Part shown: positions 4,896 to 12,230 of the stretch, one piece after another
How positions within the stretch are numbered: position 1 is the first letter of the stretch
Layout of the letters: every line of letters begins with the position of its first letter
NCBI GenBank assembly: GCA_021812735.1
Contig: JAKAMV010000093.1
Location: forward strand, 1-18,629
DNA length: 18,629 nucleotides
Direction: 5' to 3'
Source: Chloroflexota bacterium
GTDB taxonomy: Bacteria > Chloroflexota > Limnocylindria > Limnocylindrales > CSP1-4
Translations under genes and position numbers: made by a program
Notes under the pieces: model-generated
What the model was told of the DNA's origin: nothing
What the model saw: the letters and a program-made list of their open reading frames with translations, nothing else
The model's database searches: none

Positions 4896-7691
4896 TTATC
4901 GCAGGTTGGAGGCGTCGGGCGAACCTGCCGAGTTGAGCGCCAGGAGGTGATCAAGGACCGCGTCGGCGAGGAGATCGCGAGGCCAGCCGTACGCGGCGAA
5001 GACGGCGGCGTCGAGGTCGGCGTGGGCGTTGGCGAGCCAGGTGGGGCGCTGGTTGTAGAGGTTTGTGAGGGTGCGCTTCTCGAGGTCGGCGGGGGCGAGG
5101 TTGGGCGGGTTGAGCCAGCCGTCGCGGAGCTCGACGAGGCGGCGGGCGGCCTCCCCCACCCAAGCGCGCTGCTCGGAGGAGGGATCCGGCGGGAACGGGA
5201 AGGTCTCGAAGCAGGTGGTGGGGGTGTAGCGGAAGCCGGACTCGACTTCGCGGAGCTGGGTGCCCATTGCGCGAGCCCACAACTCATGTACGCGCGAGTG
5301 CAGGATCCCGAAGGTGTAGTCGTCATCGCGCGCGATGGCTGTGACCGATACAAGCGGGAGCGTGCGCGCTTCGACCCAAACGAAGAGGCGATGCTTCGAG
5401 GTGATCGGGGTCGCGATGTACCTCTCCAGCCCCGCCAGGGCCTGACGCATCCCGGGCCTTGCCTCCATGGGAAGCCACCACCGCGTTGCGTAGGCAGCGC
5501 GGCGGCTTCCGGAGCGGAAGGGCTGAACGTGGAGCCGAGCGTATTCGAAGGGTGCCTCATAGAGCGCTGCCTCCTCGGCCGAGATCGAGGCTCCGAAGTC
5601 GATCGCCCAAGCATTCCTTGGCCGCCCGGTGATGTCCTGGCCGTTAATGACTCGCCGGACCACGTCGGTGTTCGATCGGCCGTCTGGGTTGGGCTGTGCG
5701 AGCAGCCACCGGGCCTGTTCGGCCGTGAGATCGAATGGGCCGCCGAGCGTCACTCCCTGGAAGGCGATGGAGGCGTTCGTCGGCAGTTGTCGAGCGTTCG
5801 TCAGATCGATACCAGTCGTGAGGTTCGCGTTGATACTCCCGACAGAGTTCCCGTCCAGTTCGCGTTCTCGATCGCTCCCATCGTCTTGGCCGACGAAGCT
5901 GATGTGGACGTTGGCGCCGGCCAGCACCCAAGGATCATCGGCGCGCGCGAAGAAGACGTTGCCAGTTGACTTGATCCGGCGGAGCACGAGCTGATTCGGG
6001 CCGCCGCGGATGTTCTGAGTCGCGAGCAAACCCGCTCGTCTTGTCGCACCACTTTCGATGCGACCACGCGCCTTCTCGTGCCAGTACGTCACGAAGTCCG
6101 CCGCGTGAGGGACACGACCGTTGAAGACGGAAAAGAGCGCATCCACGTACTCGTCGCCAAGCTGCCCTCGCAAGAACTTGCGCCCGAGGAACGGCGGGTT
6201 CCCGACGATGAACTCCGCCGCCGGCCACTGGGCCTCACTGGGCTTCGAGGGGTCGGTGAGGTCCAGCAGCGCGTCGCGGCACTCGATGTGGTCGAGGCGG
6301 CGCAGGATGGGGTCGCGGGCGTAGCCGAGGCCGTGGCGGATCATCCACTGGATCTCGCCGATCCAGACGGTCACGCGCGCGAGCTCGGCGGCGTAGGCGT
6401 TGATCTCGATGCCCAGCACCGCCTCGGGGCCGATCTGCGGCACCTGCATCGGCCGGCGCAGCGCCAGCGAGCCCCAGTTGATGGCCTCGAACTCGAGGTC
6501 CTTGAGCGCCCACAGGCTCACGATCAGGAAGTTGCCGCTGCCGCAGGCGGGATCGAGCACGCGAACCCGCCGCAGGCGGTCGAGGAAGGCCTCGAACCGC
6601 GCGTTCGCCATGGCCAGGGCGGGCTTCGTGCCGGCCAAGACGAGCGGCGTGACCTCCTCCTGCATGGCCGCGAACTCGCGGCGGAGGGGCCGCAGGATCA
6701 CGGGCTCGACGAGCTTCCAGATCGCCTCGCGGTCGGTGTAGTGGGCGCCCAGCTGCGCGCGCTGGTCGGGGTCGAGGCCGCGCTCGAACAGGGTGCCGAA
6801 GATGGCGGGCTCGATCAGCGCCCAGTTGAGGCGGCTGACCTCGAGCAGCGTGGTGATCTCGGAGCCCGTGAGCTCGAGGACGTCGGCGGTGTCGAACAGG
6901 CCGCCGTTGAACCAGTCGATCTCCTCGACGCCGAACAGGCCGCCGCCGTCAGACATCTTCGCGAACAGCTCGCCGAGCGCCTTGGCGAAGATGTCGGACC
7001 GACCCTTCGACGCCGCGGAGAGCCGGTTGAAGATGCCCTTCGGGAGCAGTCCGGCGTCCTCGGCGAACAGGCAGAACAGGATCCGGTCGAGGAAGTGGGC
7101 GACGCGCTCGGGGTCGTGCCCGCGGGCGCGGAGGCTCTGGGCGATCTCGGCGAAGTGGCGCGCGGCCTGCTCGGTGATCTGCGCCGGGACGAGGTGCGGC
7201 CGGAACGCCTCGGGCGCCGTGAACACGTCGCGGAGCTGCTGCAGCGGCAGGCTCGGGTCGTCGGCGGCCAGGTCGTCGAGCGTGATCGTCGTGAGCACCG
7301 GCGACAGGGCCGTGAAGTTGGTCCGGATCTCGATGCGCTCGAGGTCGGACACGATCAGGAGCGGCGGGTTGCCGAGGTCGTCCTTGTAGGCCAGGAGCTG
7401 GACGTAGGCCGCCCGCAGGTCTTTGCGCTTGCCCTTGTACTCCCAGGCGAAGAAGCCCCGCTTCCAGACGTCGGCGAAGCCGTCTCCCCCACCGGCCTTC
7501 TCGACGCGGCGCTCGAACGCGTACTGGTCGCCGATGGGATCGGCCTCGTGCGGCGTGGGCTCGCCCAGCATCCGGCACAGGTCGATGAAGTGCTCCTGGG
7601 CGGCAGCCTTCTCGGTGGTGGTGACGCCACGCCACTTGGCGGCGAAGGCAGCGGGCGTGAGCGATGGCGCCGTCAAGCTCCCCTCCCCCAT
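4896..7691 (-). CDS. Type IIG restriction-modification enzyme (MmeI-like), fused nuclease and adenine methyltransferase
   Basis: A 931-residue single-chain restriction-modification protein. Residues 1-130 form the nuclease domain, with a PD-ExK-type site D74...E84-x-K86 (in WEYKGK). A helical linker follows, ending in the AIFGTLFERGL...LGAHYTD segment (about 297-320). The gamma-class N6-adenine methyltransferase has SAM motif I DPACGSGNF (380-388) and catalytic motif IV NPPF (498-501). Residues about 640-850 are the target recognition region, and the end (TLTNLYNQRPTWL...YGWP) is typical of the family. Length and order agree with an intact enzyme that methylates one strand of its site and cuts at a distance. 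ATG at 7691 is used; TTG at codon 6 (7676) has a closer GGGGAGGGG and may be the real start. No separate specificity or methyltransferase gene is needed. Confidence 0.87.
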   Translation of the reverse strand: MGEGSLTAPSLTPAAFAAKWRGVTTTEKAAAQEHFIDLCRMLGEPTPHEADPIGDQYAFERRVEKAGGGDGFADVWKRGFFAWEYKGKRKDLRAAYVQLLAYKDDLGNPPLLIVSDLERIEIRTNFTALSPVLTTITLDDLAADDPSLPLQQLRDVFTAPEAFRPHLVPAQITEQAARHFAEIAQSLRARGHDPERVAHFLDRILFCLFAEDAGLLPKGIFNRLSAASKGRSDIFAKALGELFAKMSDGGGLFGVEEIDWFNGGLFDTADVLELTGSEITTLLEVSRLNWALIEPAIFGTLFERGLDPDQRAQLGAHYTDREAIWKLVEPVILRPLRREFAAMQEEVTPLVLAGTKPALAMANARFEAFLDRLRRVRVLDPACGSGNFLIVSLWALKDLEFEAINWGSLALRRPMQVPQIGPEAVLGIEINAYAAELARVTVWIGEIQWMIRHGLGYARDPILRRLDHIECRDALLDLTDPSKPSEAQWPAAEFIVGNPPFLGRKFLRGQLGDEYVDALFSVFNGRVPHAADFVTYWHEKARGRIESGATRRAGLLATQNIRGGPNQLVLRRIKSTGNVFFARADDPWVLAGANVHISFVGQDDGSDRERELDGNSVGSINANLTTGIDLTNARQLPTNASIAFQGVTLGGPFDLTAEQARWLLAQPNPDGRSNTDVVRRVINGQDITGRPRNAWAIDFGASISAEEAALYEAPFEYARLHVQPFRSGSRRAAYATRWWLPMEARPGMRQALAGLERYIATPITSKHRLFVWVEARTLPLVSVTAIARDDDYTFGILHSRVHELWARAMGTQLREVESGFRYTPTTCFETFPFPPDPSSEQRAWVGEAARRLVELRDGWLNPPNLAPADLEKRTLTNLYNQRPTWLANAHADLDAAVFAAYGWPRDLLADAVLDHLLALNSAGSPDASNLR

Positions 7692-7702
7692 CGTCCGAGC
7701 GG

Positions 7703-7723
7703 GTCAAGAGTCACTTGACTATA
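7703..7723 (-). promoter_or_regulatory. -10 box and inverted repeat upstream of the restriction enzyme
   Basis: On the minus strand TATAGT (7718-7723) is a near-consensus -10 box about 27 bp from the ATG. Directly beneath it, arms CTTGAC (7714-7719) and GTCAAG (7703-7708) form a perfect 6-bp inverted repeat with a 5-bp centre. The repeat overlaps the -10 box and the expected transcription start, so it may be a repressor site. No good -35 box is visible. Confidence 0.45.
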
Positions 7724-7785
7724 GCCGCCCGCGCCCGCGCCCATGCCCCGACGGCCGCCGAACGAACCCAGCACGTGCCCCATCC

Positions 7786-8124
7786 CTAGCGATCCGGGGA
7801 GCCCTGGGGGCGAACGGCCACCGCGGCCTCCCGCTCCTGCGCGCGGGCCGATGAGCGCGGCGCCGGCAGCGAGGCGAGGCTGCCGCTCGGGATGAAGGCG
7901 CCGCTGCTGACCACGGGCGATGGCGTGGCCGCGCGTGCATCGACGAGGCGCTCCACGGCCGTCCGCACGACATCGGACACGGTCATGTCCTGGGCAGCCG
8001 CGTAGTCGGCGAGCCGCGAGAACAGCTCGGGCGGCATGCGCACTGCGATGACCGCCCCGCGCGACTTGCCCGTCGGCTGCAGCCGGTCGCCAGGCCCGGC
8101 ATCCCGATCGACGTCGTCCGTCAC
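7786..8124 (-). CDS. Ribbon-helix-helix DNA-binding protein (CopG-like)
   Basis: A 112-residue protein. Residues 24-62 (VIAVRMPPELFSRLADYAAAQDMTVSDVVRTAVERLV) give a ribbon-helix-helix domain: one strand followed by two helices around the turn at MTVSDV. The tails on either side are low-complexity, rich in Pro, Ala and Ser. GTG at 8124 is chosen (AAGGG upstream); the frame is open to 8484, but that part is antisense to the next gene. It is probably a local transcription regulator, perhaps of the divergent gene at 8257 or of itself. No toxin gene lies next to it, so an antitoxin role is not supported. Confidence 0.75.
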   Translation of the reverse strand: MTDDVDRDAGPGDRLQPTGKSRGAVIAVRMPPELFSRLADYAAAQDMTVSDVVRTAVERLVDARAATPSPVVSSGAFIPSGSLASLPAPRSSARAQEREAAVAVRPQGSPDR

Positions 8125-8186
8125 CTTCCGCCCTTCTGCTCCCGTCGGCGAGTGCGAGCCCGACGATGTCGAGGCCACGTGCTTCA

Positions 8187-8214
8187 CTTGCCGGGCCTGC
8201 CGGTACCGTATAAC
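8187..8214 (+). promoter_or_regulatory. Promoter of the DUF6941-like gene
   Basis: TATAAC (8209-8214) is a strong -10 match standing out in GC-rich DNA; CTTGCC (8187-8192) is a weak -35 box 16 bp upstream. Transcription should start near 8221, which excludes the ATG at 8215 as start codon and supports GTG 8257. Confidence 0.55.
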
Positions 8215-8256
8215 ATGGTGTATGACAGCGTCAATACGCCTGATGGAGACGGTGCG

Positions 8257-8676
8257 GTGCAACAGGAGTTCCTTCTGCTGGCCGACGGGGCCGAGGCCGT
8301 GAACGGCAAGATCTACGTGCTCGGCGGCGGGGTGGACCGGCACTACGTGGCCGCGGGGGCTCCGCGGCCGATCCAGCTCCGCGCGGATATCGCGGCGGGC
8401 ATCCTGCTCGACTGGGGCGAGACCAACAACCGCTATCCGATGACCCTCCGGATCGTGGACGCCGATGAGAACACCGTCTTCCACATCGACGGCGAGTTCG
8501 AGGCGGGCCGGCCGCCGGGCACCAAGCCGGGCCAGCCCCTGCGCAGCATCATTGCCGTCAAGGGCCCGATCCCCCTGCCCAAGCCCGGCGGGTACCGCCT
8601 GCAGCTCGACCTAGCGGGACAGCCCCAGTCGCCGCCGTTCCGGTTCTGGGTGGACGAGGCCGGCCCGGCCCGCTGA
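8257..8676 (+). CDS. DUF6941-like protein
   Basis: A 139-residue soluble protein. It begins QQEFLLLADGAEAVNGKIYVLGGGVDR, continues as a beta-rich domain (IQLRADIAAGILLDWGETN, MTLRIVDADENTVF) and ends with YRLQLDLAGQPQSPPFRFWV. The opening ('LLLADGAE...GKIYVLGGG') resembles the small DUF6941 family, whose role is unknown; the fold looks like a C2/immunoglobulin-like beta sandwich. GTG at 8257 has GGAG 8 nt upstream and lies downstream of the promoter. The ATG at 8215 is too near the -10 box. The gene is divergent from the ribbon-helix-helix gene, which may regulate it. Confidence 0.75.
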   Translation: MQQEFLLLADGAEAVNGKIYVLGGGVDRHYVAAGAPRPIQLRADIAAGILLDWGETNNRYPMTLRIVDADENTVFHIDGEFEAGRPPGTKPGQPLRSIIAVKGPIPLPKPGGYRLQLDLAGQPQSPPFRFWVDEAGPAR

Positions 8677-8689
8677 CCGACCCCCCTCC

Positions 8690-8969
8690 ATGGCCCGCGA
8701 CGATCCCCCCGCGCGGGGGCCGTCGTCCTCGCCCAGGCTGCCGCCATCCTGGGGGCCGCGGCGTGGCTCGCGCTGGCCCCCGGCGACGTGTACGGGGCTC
8801 CCTGGGCGCTGCGATCCTGGTCGCCCTGTTCGGGCTGCTCGCGCTGACCGGGCACGCAGCCTTCCACGGGCTCCTGGGCCGGACGACGGTGTCGGCGGCC
8901 ATGGCGCTCGCCCACGCGGCGACGGTGCTCCTCGTGCCGGTCATCAGCCATTCGGGCGCCGCCTGGTAG
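8690..8969 (+). pseudogene. Small membrane protein gene, apparently frameshifted
   Basis: Three hydrophobic stretches lie in a row but in two frames. The segment from 8722 (VVLAQAAAILGAAAWLALAPGDVYG) is a membrane helix in frame 1, while the segments from about 8800 (LGAAILVALFGLLALTG and later ALAHAATVLLVPVI) are in frame 3, which ends at 8967-8969. The only plausible early start, ATG 8690, is in frame 2. Joining them gives a roughly 90-residue, three-helix protein needing two frame changes, near 8706-8719 and 8795. The first falls on a perfect palindrome (CCCCCGCGCGGGGG), a place prone to sequencing error. So it is either a decayed gene or an assembly error. If only the last frame is used, a 68-residue protein from GTG 8763 remains. 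I recognise no family. Confidence 0.45.
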
Positions 8970-8979
8970 GGAGCCGTCG

Positions 8980-11004
8980 TCACGCGTCCAGGCCCAGCCT
9001 CGCGAGCCCCGCGTGCGCCGGCCGGCAGCCGCCCGTATCGGCCTCGATCGCGTCCCGGTAGGCCGCAGCCGCGGAGACGCGGTCGCCCCGCTCCTCGCTC
9101 GCCTGCCCGATCGCGACCAGGAGGTCGATGTAGCGCGAGCGGAGCGCCGTCCGCCGCGGCTCGACGAACGCGCTGTCGCCGTAGAAGGGGCAGTCGTCGA
9201 GGTACTCGCCGCGGTACAGGGAGCGCGCCCCCTGGAGCAGGGCCAGGGCGACGACCGGGTCGCCCGCCCGCCCGGCCTCGTCGAGGCGTGCGCTGAACTC
9301 GTCCACGTCGGACCAGCCGATGATCGAGAGGTCGAGGCGGTACCGGTCGTTCTGGTGGCGGATGATCTCGCGGCCGCCGCCGTGCGGGCCCAGCGTGTGG
9401 CGCAGGCCGCGCAGCGTCCGGTGGAACGCGAGGTCGGCCCGGCTGAGGTCCACGTCCGGCCAGACGAGCTCCAGGGCCTCGTCCTTGGCCATGCCGCGTT
9501 CGCCGCGGTCGAACAGGAAGGCGAACAGGGCCTCGGCCTGCCGCGTCCCAGCCTTCTCGCCGCCCCAGCGCAGGATCTGGCCGTCGGCGCGGTCAACCCG
9601 CAGCGGCCCGAGGGCCCGGACCTCGAGGCCGGGGGCGGATGAGCTCCGTCGCACGAGCGCGGCGTGCAGGACCGCAGCGGTGGAGTCGAGGTTCGCGCGC
9701 TCCTCGGCCAGGCTCCGGAGCGCCTCGACCTGCTCGTCCTCGATCCGGCCTGCCCGCAGGGCCGAGGCCACGTAGCGCGCCGAGAGGCGCAGCAGCTCCT
9801 CGTCCGCCAGCGGCAGCGGCCGGCCCGACCGGGTCCCCGCGATCCGGAGCTCGCCCACCAGCTCGTCGTCCGCCACGAGCGGGATGGCCGGCGTCGTCCC
9901 CGCGCCGTCCTGCCGGGGCGCATCGGAGCCCTCGGCGGCCACCACGCGGCCGTCGGAGGCCACGACGGACGCGCCCGAGAGGTCCAGCGCGTGGGTCAGC
10001 CGGGCGAGCGCAGGTCGCACGCCCGCGTTCGCCGGCTGGGCCGTGAACCGCGGCTGCCCGACCGCCCGCAGGATGTCCTGGCGTGCGGCGGCCTGCGGCG
10101 ACCGCTCGAGGAAGCGGCGCTGGACCCAGCGCGTGACGGGCTCGTACAGGGCGATGACGACGACGAACGACAGCGCGACGAACAGCGGAGCGTTCACCGC
10201 CAGGAGCGTCTCGCCGACCTCGTCCACGGCGACCAGCGCGGCGACCAGGGCGAAGGCGCCGAGCCCCAGGGCCAGCATCTCGCGGAACGCCCGCCCGGCC
10301 ACGCTTGAGGCGAAGAACACGCCCCCCGAGAACACGGCGTAGGCGGCGATGACGACCGCGAGCGTGATGAACGAGACCCCGATCCACGGGTCGCTCTGGC
10401 CGATGACCGGCAGGATCCGCAGCCCCCCGCCGACGGTGGACGCGACCACCATCGCCAGCAGCGCCCGGAGGTGCCGGCGGCGGTCCGCGCCGATCCCCGG
10501 CCGGCGGCTTGCGCCGACCACCCACAGGAGGGCGACCAGGATGCTGCCGAACCGGATGACCGCCCACCCGGCGTAGAACGCGATGCCCGGGATCGGCGGC
10601 AGGCTGAAGCTGGGCTCGACCATCCGGATGGGGTGACCCGGATCGAGGACCGCGGGAATGGAGGCGGCGACGTTGAGCACGTACATCGCCGCCACCAGCC
10701 GGCGCTGGCGCCGCGACGCCTGGCCCTCCGTGGAGATGGCGAGGGCGAGGTGCGCGAGGAGCGGCGTCGCGAGCCCGCTGGTGAGCTCCTCGACGGCGTT
10801 GCCGACCCGGACGACGACCGCGCTGGCCGACAGGCGCTCGACCACGATGGCGCCGCTCCACCCCGCGATCGCCAGCGCGAGGAGCGCGAACAGCACCCCG
10901 TTGGGCGTTCGCGATCGTGTGACGAGGGTGAGCCCGAGCCACACACCCAGCACCGCAGTCAGCGAGTGCGCGACGATCTCGAGCTGACCTGGCGAAGGCA
11001 CCAT
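8980..11004 (-). CDS. Membrane-bound BTAD/SARP-like transcriptional regulator with 7TM-type sensor and GAF-like domain
   Basis: A 674-residue protein. Residues 8-288 hold about eight or nine membrane helices, like the N-terminal 7TM region of some histidine kinases. Residues 320-418 resemble a GAF domain (GASVVASDGRVVAAEG, LVADDELVGELRIAG, ADEELLRLSARYVASAL). A short coiled coil (about 420-445) leads to a winged-helix DNA-binding domain (459-556, LEVRALGPLRVDR...YRLDL) and a helical BTAD domain (560-674). No kinase or phosphoacceptor domain is present, so sensing and DNA binding are on one chain held in the membrane. ATG at 11004 is used; the GTG codon right after it is an alternative. It probably controls its own promoter or nearby genes through the repeats at 11076-11114. 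Confidence 0.85.
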   Translation of the reverse strand: MVPSPGQLEIVAHSLTAVLGVWLGLTLVTRSRTPNGVLFALLALAIAGWSGAIVVERLSASAVVVRVGNAVEELTSGLATPLLAHLALAISTEGQASRRQRRLVAAMYVLNVAASIPAVLDPGHPIRMVEPSFSLPPIPGIAFYAGWAVIRFGSILVALLWVVGASRRPGIGADRRRHLRALLAMVVASTVGGGLRILPVIGQSDPWIGVSFITLAVVIAAYAVFSGGVFFASSVAGRAFREMLALGLGAFALVAALVAVDEVGETLLAVNAPLFVALSFVVVIALYEPVTRWVQRRFLERSPQAAARQDILRAVGQPRFTAQPANAGVRPALARLTHALDLSGASVVASDGRVVAAEGSDAPRQDGAGTTPAIPLVADDELVGELRIAGTRSGRPLPLADEELLRLSARYVASALRAGRIEDEQVEALRSLAEERANLDSTAAVLHAALVRRSSSAPGLEVRALGPLRVDRADGQILRWGGEKAGTRQAEALFAFLFDRGERGMAKDEALELVWPDVDLSRADLAFHRTLRGLRHTLGPHGGGREIIRHQNDRYRLDLSIIGWSDVDEFSARLDEAGRAGDPVVALALLQGARSLYRGEYLDDCPFYGDSAFVEPRRTALRSRYIDLLVAIGQASEERGDRVSAAAAYRDAIEADTGGCRPAHAGLARLGLDA

Positions 11005-11075
11005 CTCTCCCGTCGCTGGTTTCGCGGCGTCGCCAAGCGTAACGCGTCCAGCCGAGGCCGTTGCACTCCGGCGGA

Positions 11076-11114
11076 CCGCAGTCCTACCGCAGTCCGCCCG
11101 CAGCGGCCCCGCAG
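11076..11114 (-). promoter_or_regulatory. Four 11-bp-spaced direct repeats, candidate BTAD/SARP binding array
   Basis: The hexamer CCGCAG occurs at 11076, 11087, 11098 and 11109, always 11 bp apart; the first two copies extend to CCGCAGTCC. The 11-bp period equals one DNA turn and is the known spacing of SARP-type activator boxes. The array lies 72-110 bp upstream of the BTAD regulator's start codon. No convincing -10 box is seen at the expected distance on either side. Confidence 0.6.
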
Positions 11115-11181
11115 GGATCGTCCGGCACAGTCCGAAGCGTGGCCTGGCCGTGCACGGCGGGTCGCCAGGGGGAAAGCGTCC

Positions 11182-11214
11182 ACCGGGCGCCGCATTGCAG
11201 TTGCGGCGCCCGGT
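11182..11214 (+). terminator. Strong GC-rich hairpin, terminator or RNA element
   Basis: A perfect 13-bp stem (ACCGGGCGCCGCA with TGCGGCGCCCGGT) closes a 7-nt loop, TTGCAGT. Only a short T run (CCGTTT) follows on the + strand. It lies between two divergent genes, where no gene end needs a terminator, so it may belong to a small RNA or a leader. The 3' arm can instead pair CGGTCCG (11211-11217) with CGGACCG (11242-11248). Confidence 0.5.
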
Positions 11215-11252
11215 CCGTTTCCGCCGCGCTCGTCACTCGTCCGGACCGCAAG

Positions 11253-11290
11253 GAACCGCCCGTGCGTGGGGGGATACGCAGGGGCGGTTC
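11253..11290 (+). other. Second long hairpin in the divergent intergenic region
   Basis: GAACCGCCC (11253-11261) pairs with GGGCGGTTC (11282-11290), and TGCGT (11263-11267) with ACGCA (11276-11280), with one G-G mismatch between; the loop is GGGGGGAT. This 14-bp stem lies 39 bp after the first hairpin. Apart from the repeat array and the two hairpins I see no gene between 11005 and 11477. Confidence 0.5.
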
Positions 11291-11489
11291 AGCGGCAGCA
11301 TAGACCACCCGACGACAGATGTCCCGCCGGAATGCACGATTCGTGGCCGCCCGTCCGCTCGGCGACCGGCTCGGAGCCCACCAGGTCGACGGCCTGCCCG
11401 GCCTGCGTTCTCCCTGAGCCCCTGTCCCGGGAGTCGGGCCGCGATGCTGCGGCTCGTCCCAGGCGGCTCAGGCGCCGGTGTCATGCAAC

Positions 11490-11495
11490 TACAAT
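11490..11495 (+). promoter_or_regulatory. -10 box (TACAAT) of the four-TM protein gene
   Basis: TACAAT matches five of six bases of the -10 consensus and ends 7 bases before GTG 11502, which would be the first transcribed codon, giving a leaderless message. No -35 box is clear. Confidence 0.45.
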
Positions 11496-11501
11496 CGTGA
11501 C

Positions 11502-11951
11502 GTGCACCGTGCCCACGTCCCGAAGAATTCCCTGATGCTGATCGCCGGCGTCGTGTGGTGCGTGGCGGGCACCATGGTGACCGTGGTCGGCGTGCCGCTC
11601 CTGCTCAGGCTGGAGCCCGTGGACCCCATCCTGCTCCCGCTCGCCATGGTCATCTTCGCCGTGTTCTACGTGTTCGTCTTCTCGCGCCTCGTGCACAAGC
11701 ACACGCTCCGGATCCGGGCCCGCGAGGAGGCGCGACTCCCCTTCTGGCACTTCTTCAACGCCTCGTCGTGGATCGTGATGTTCGTGATGATGGGCGGTGG
11801 CATGGGGCTGCGGCTGTCGCACACGGCCCCCGACTGGTTCGTCGCGTTCTTCTACACGGGCCTGGGCGTCGCGCTGTTCCTGTGCGGGCTGCGCTTCGTG
11901 GGCGTGTTCGCGCGCAAGGACGTCCTGGTCCCGGGCCCCGCGGAGGGCTGA
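11502..11951 (+). CDS. Four-helix membrane protein, unknown
   Basis: A protein of 149 residues from GTG 11502, with four predicted membrane helices at about 11-36, 43-62, 86-105 and 112-134. A basic cytoplasmic-looking loop (HKHTLRIRAREEARLPFW) lies between helices 2 and 3. It has no catalytic motif and I do not recognise the family. The frame opens at GTG 11478, but the TACAAT box at 11490-11495 falls inside that extension, so 11502 is preferred; ATG 11535 is a third choice that would begin right at the first helix. It is divergent from the BTAD regulator gene, with about 500 bp between them. The gap after it (11952-12230) holds nothing I can support. Confidence 0.7.
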   Translation: MHRAHVPKNSLMLIAGVVWCVAGTMVTVVGVPLLLRLEPVDPILLPLAMVIFAVFYVFVFSRLVHKHTLRIRAREEARLPFWHFFNASSWIVMFVMMGGGMGLRLSHTAPDWFVAFFYTGLGVALFLCGLRFVGVFARKDVLVPGPAEG

Positions 11952-12230
11952 CGCTCCCTCCCGGCACCGGTCGCCGCCCGCACGGACACCGTCGCCCGGA
12001 GGCTGCGGTCGCCGCCGTCACCAGCGCGCGGGGTCGTCCCCGCCAACTGGTCTGCGAGGCGCACCAGCGCGTCGACCCGCGCGGCAGGGGGCAGGCTCAT
12101 CGGGGCGCTGGCCGGAGGGTGGCGCGGCCGCACAGCATGGCCGCAGGTGCGCCGTGGAGCCGCGCGGGCCGGGCGGACGTGCGACCATCGTCGGCGGAGG
12201 GGATGCACGGCGGAGCACGAGGCGACGACG

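Noticed and set aside
4896..7691. BREX (PglX) or DISARM methyltransferase
   Set aside because: The protein carries its own nuclease motif, and none of the partner genes of BREX or DISARM are present, so a stand-alone type IIG enzyme fits better.
6078..7718. 546-codon + strand frame opposite the restriction enzyme
   Set aside because: Antisense to a well-supported coding region with clear nuclease and methyltransferase motifs; its own translation has no family features.
8209..8235. Second dif-like site near the TATAAC box
   Set aside because: AT-rich, but it lacks the 11-6-11 layout and the TTATG arm; it fits a promoter instead.
11005..11477. tRNA or known riboswitch in the large intergenic region
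   Set aside because: No cloverleaf, T-loop or known aptamer core was seen; only the repeat array and two hairpins.
11852..12100. Minus-strand ORF starting MSLPPAARVDALVRLADQLAG
   Set aside because: The first 20 residues look plausible, but there is no ribosome binding site, the rest is low-complexity, and it overlaps the end of the four-TM gene. Too weak to call.
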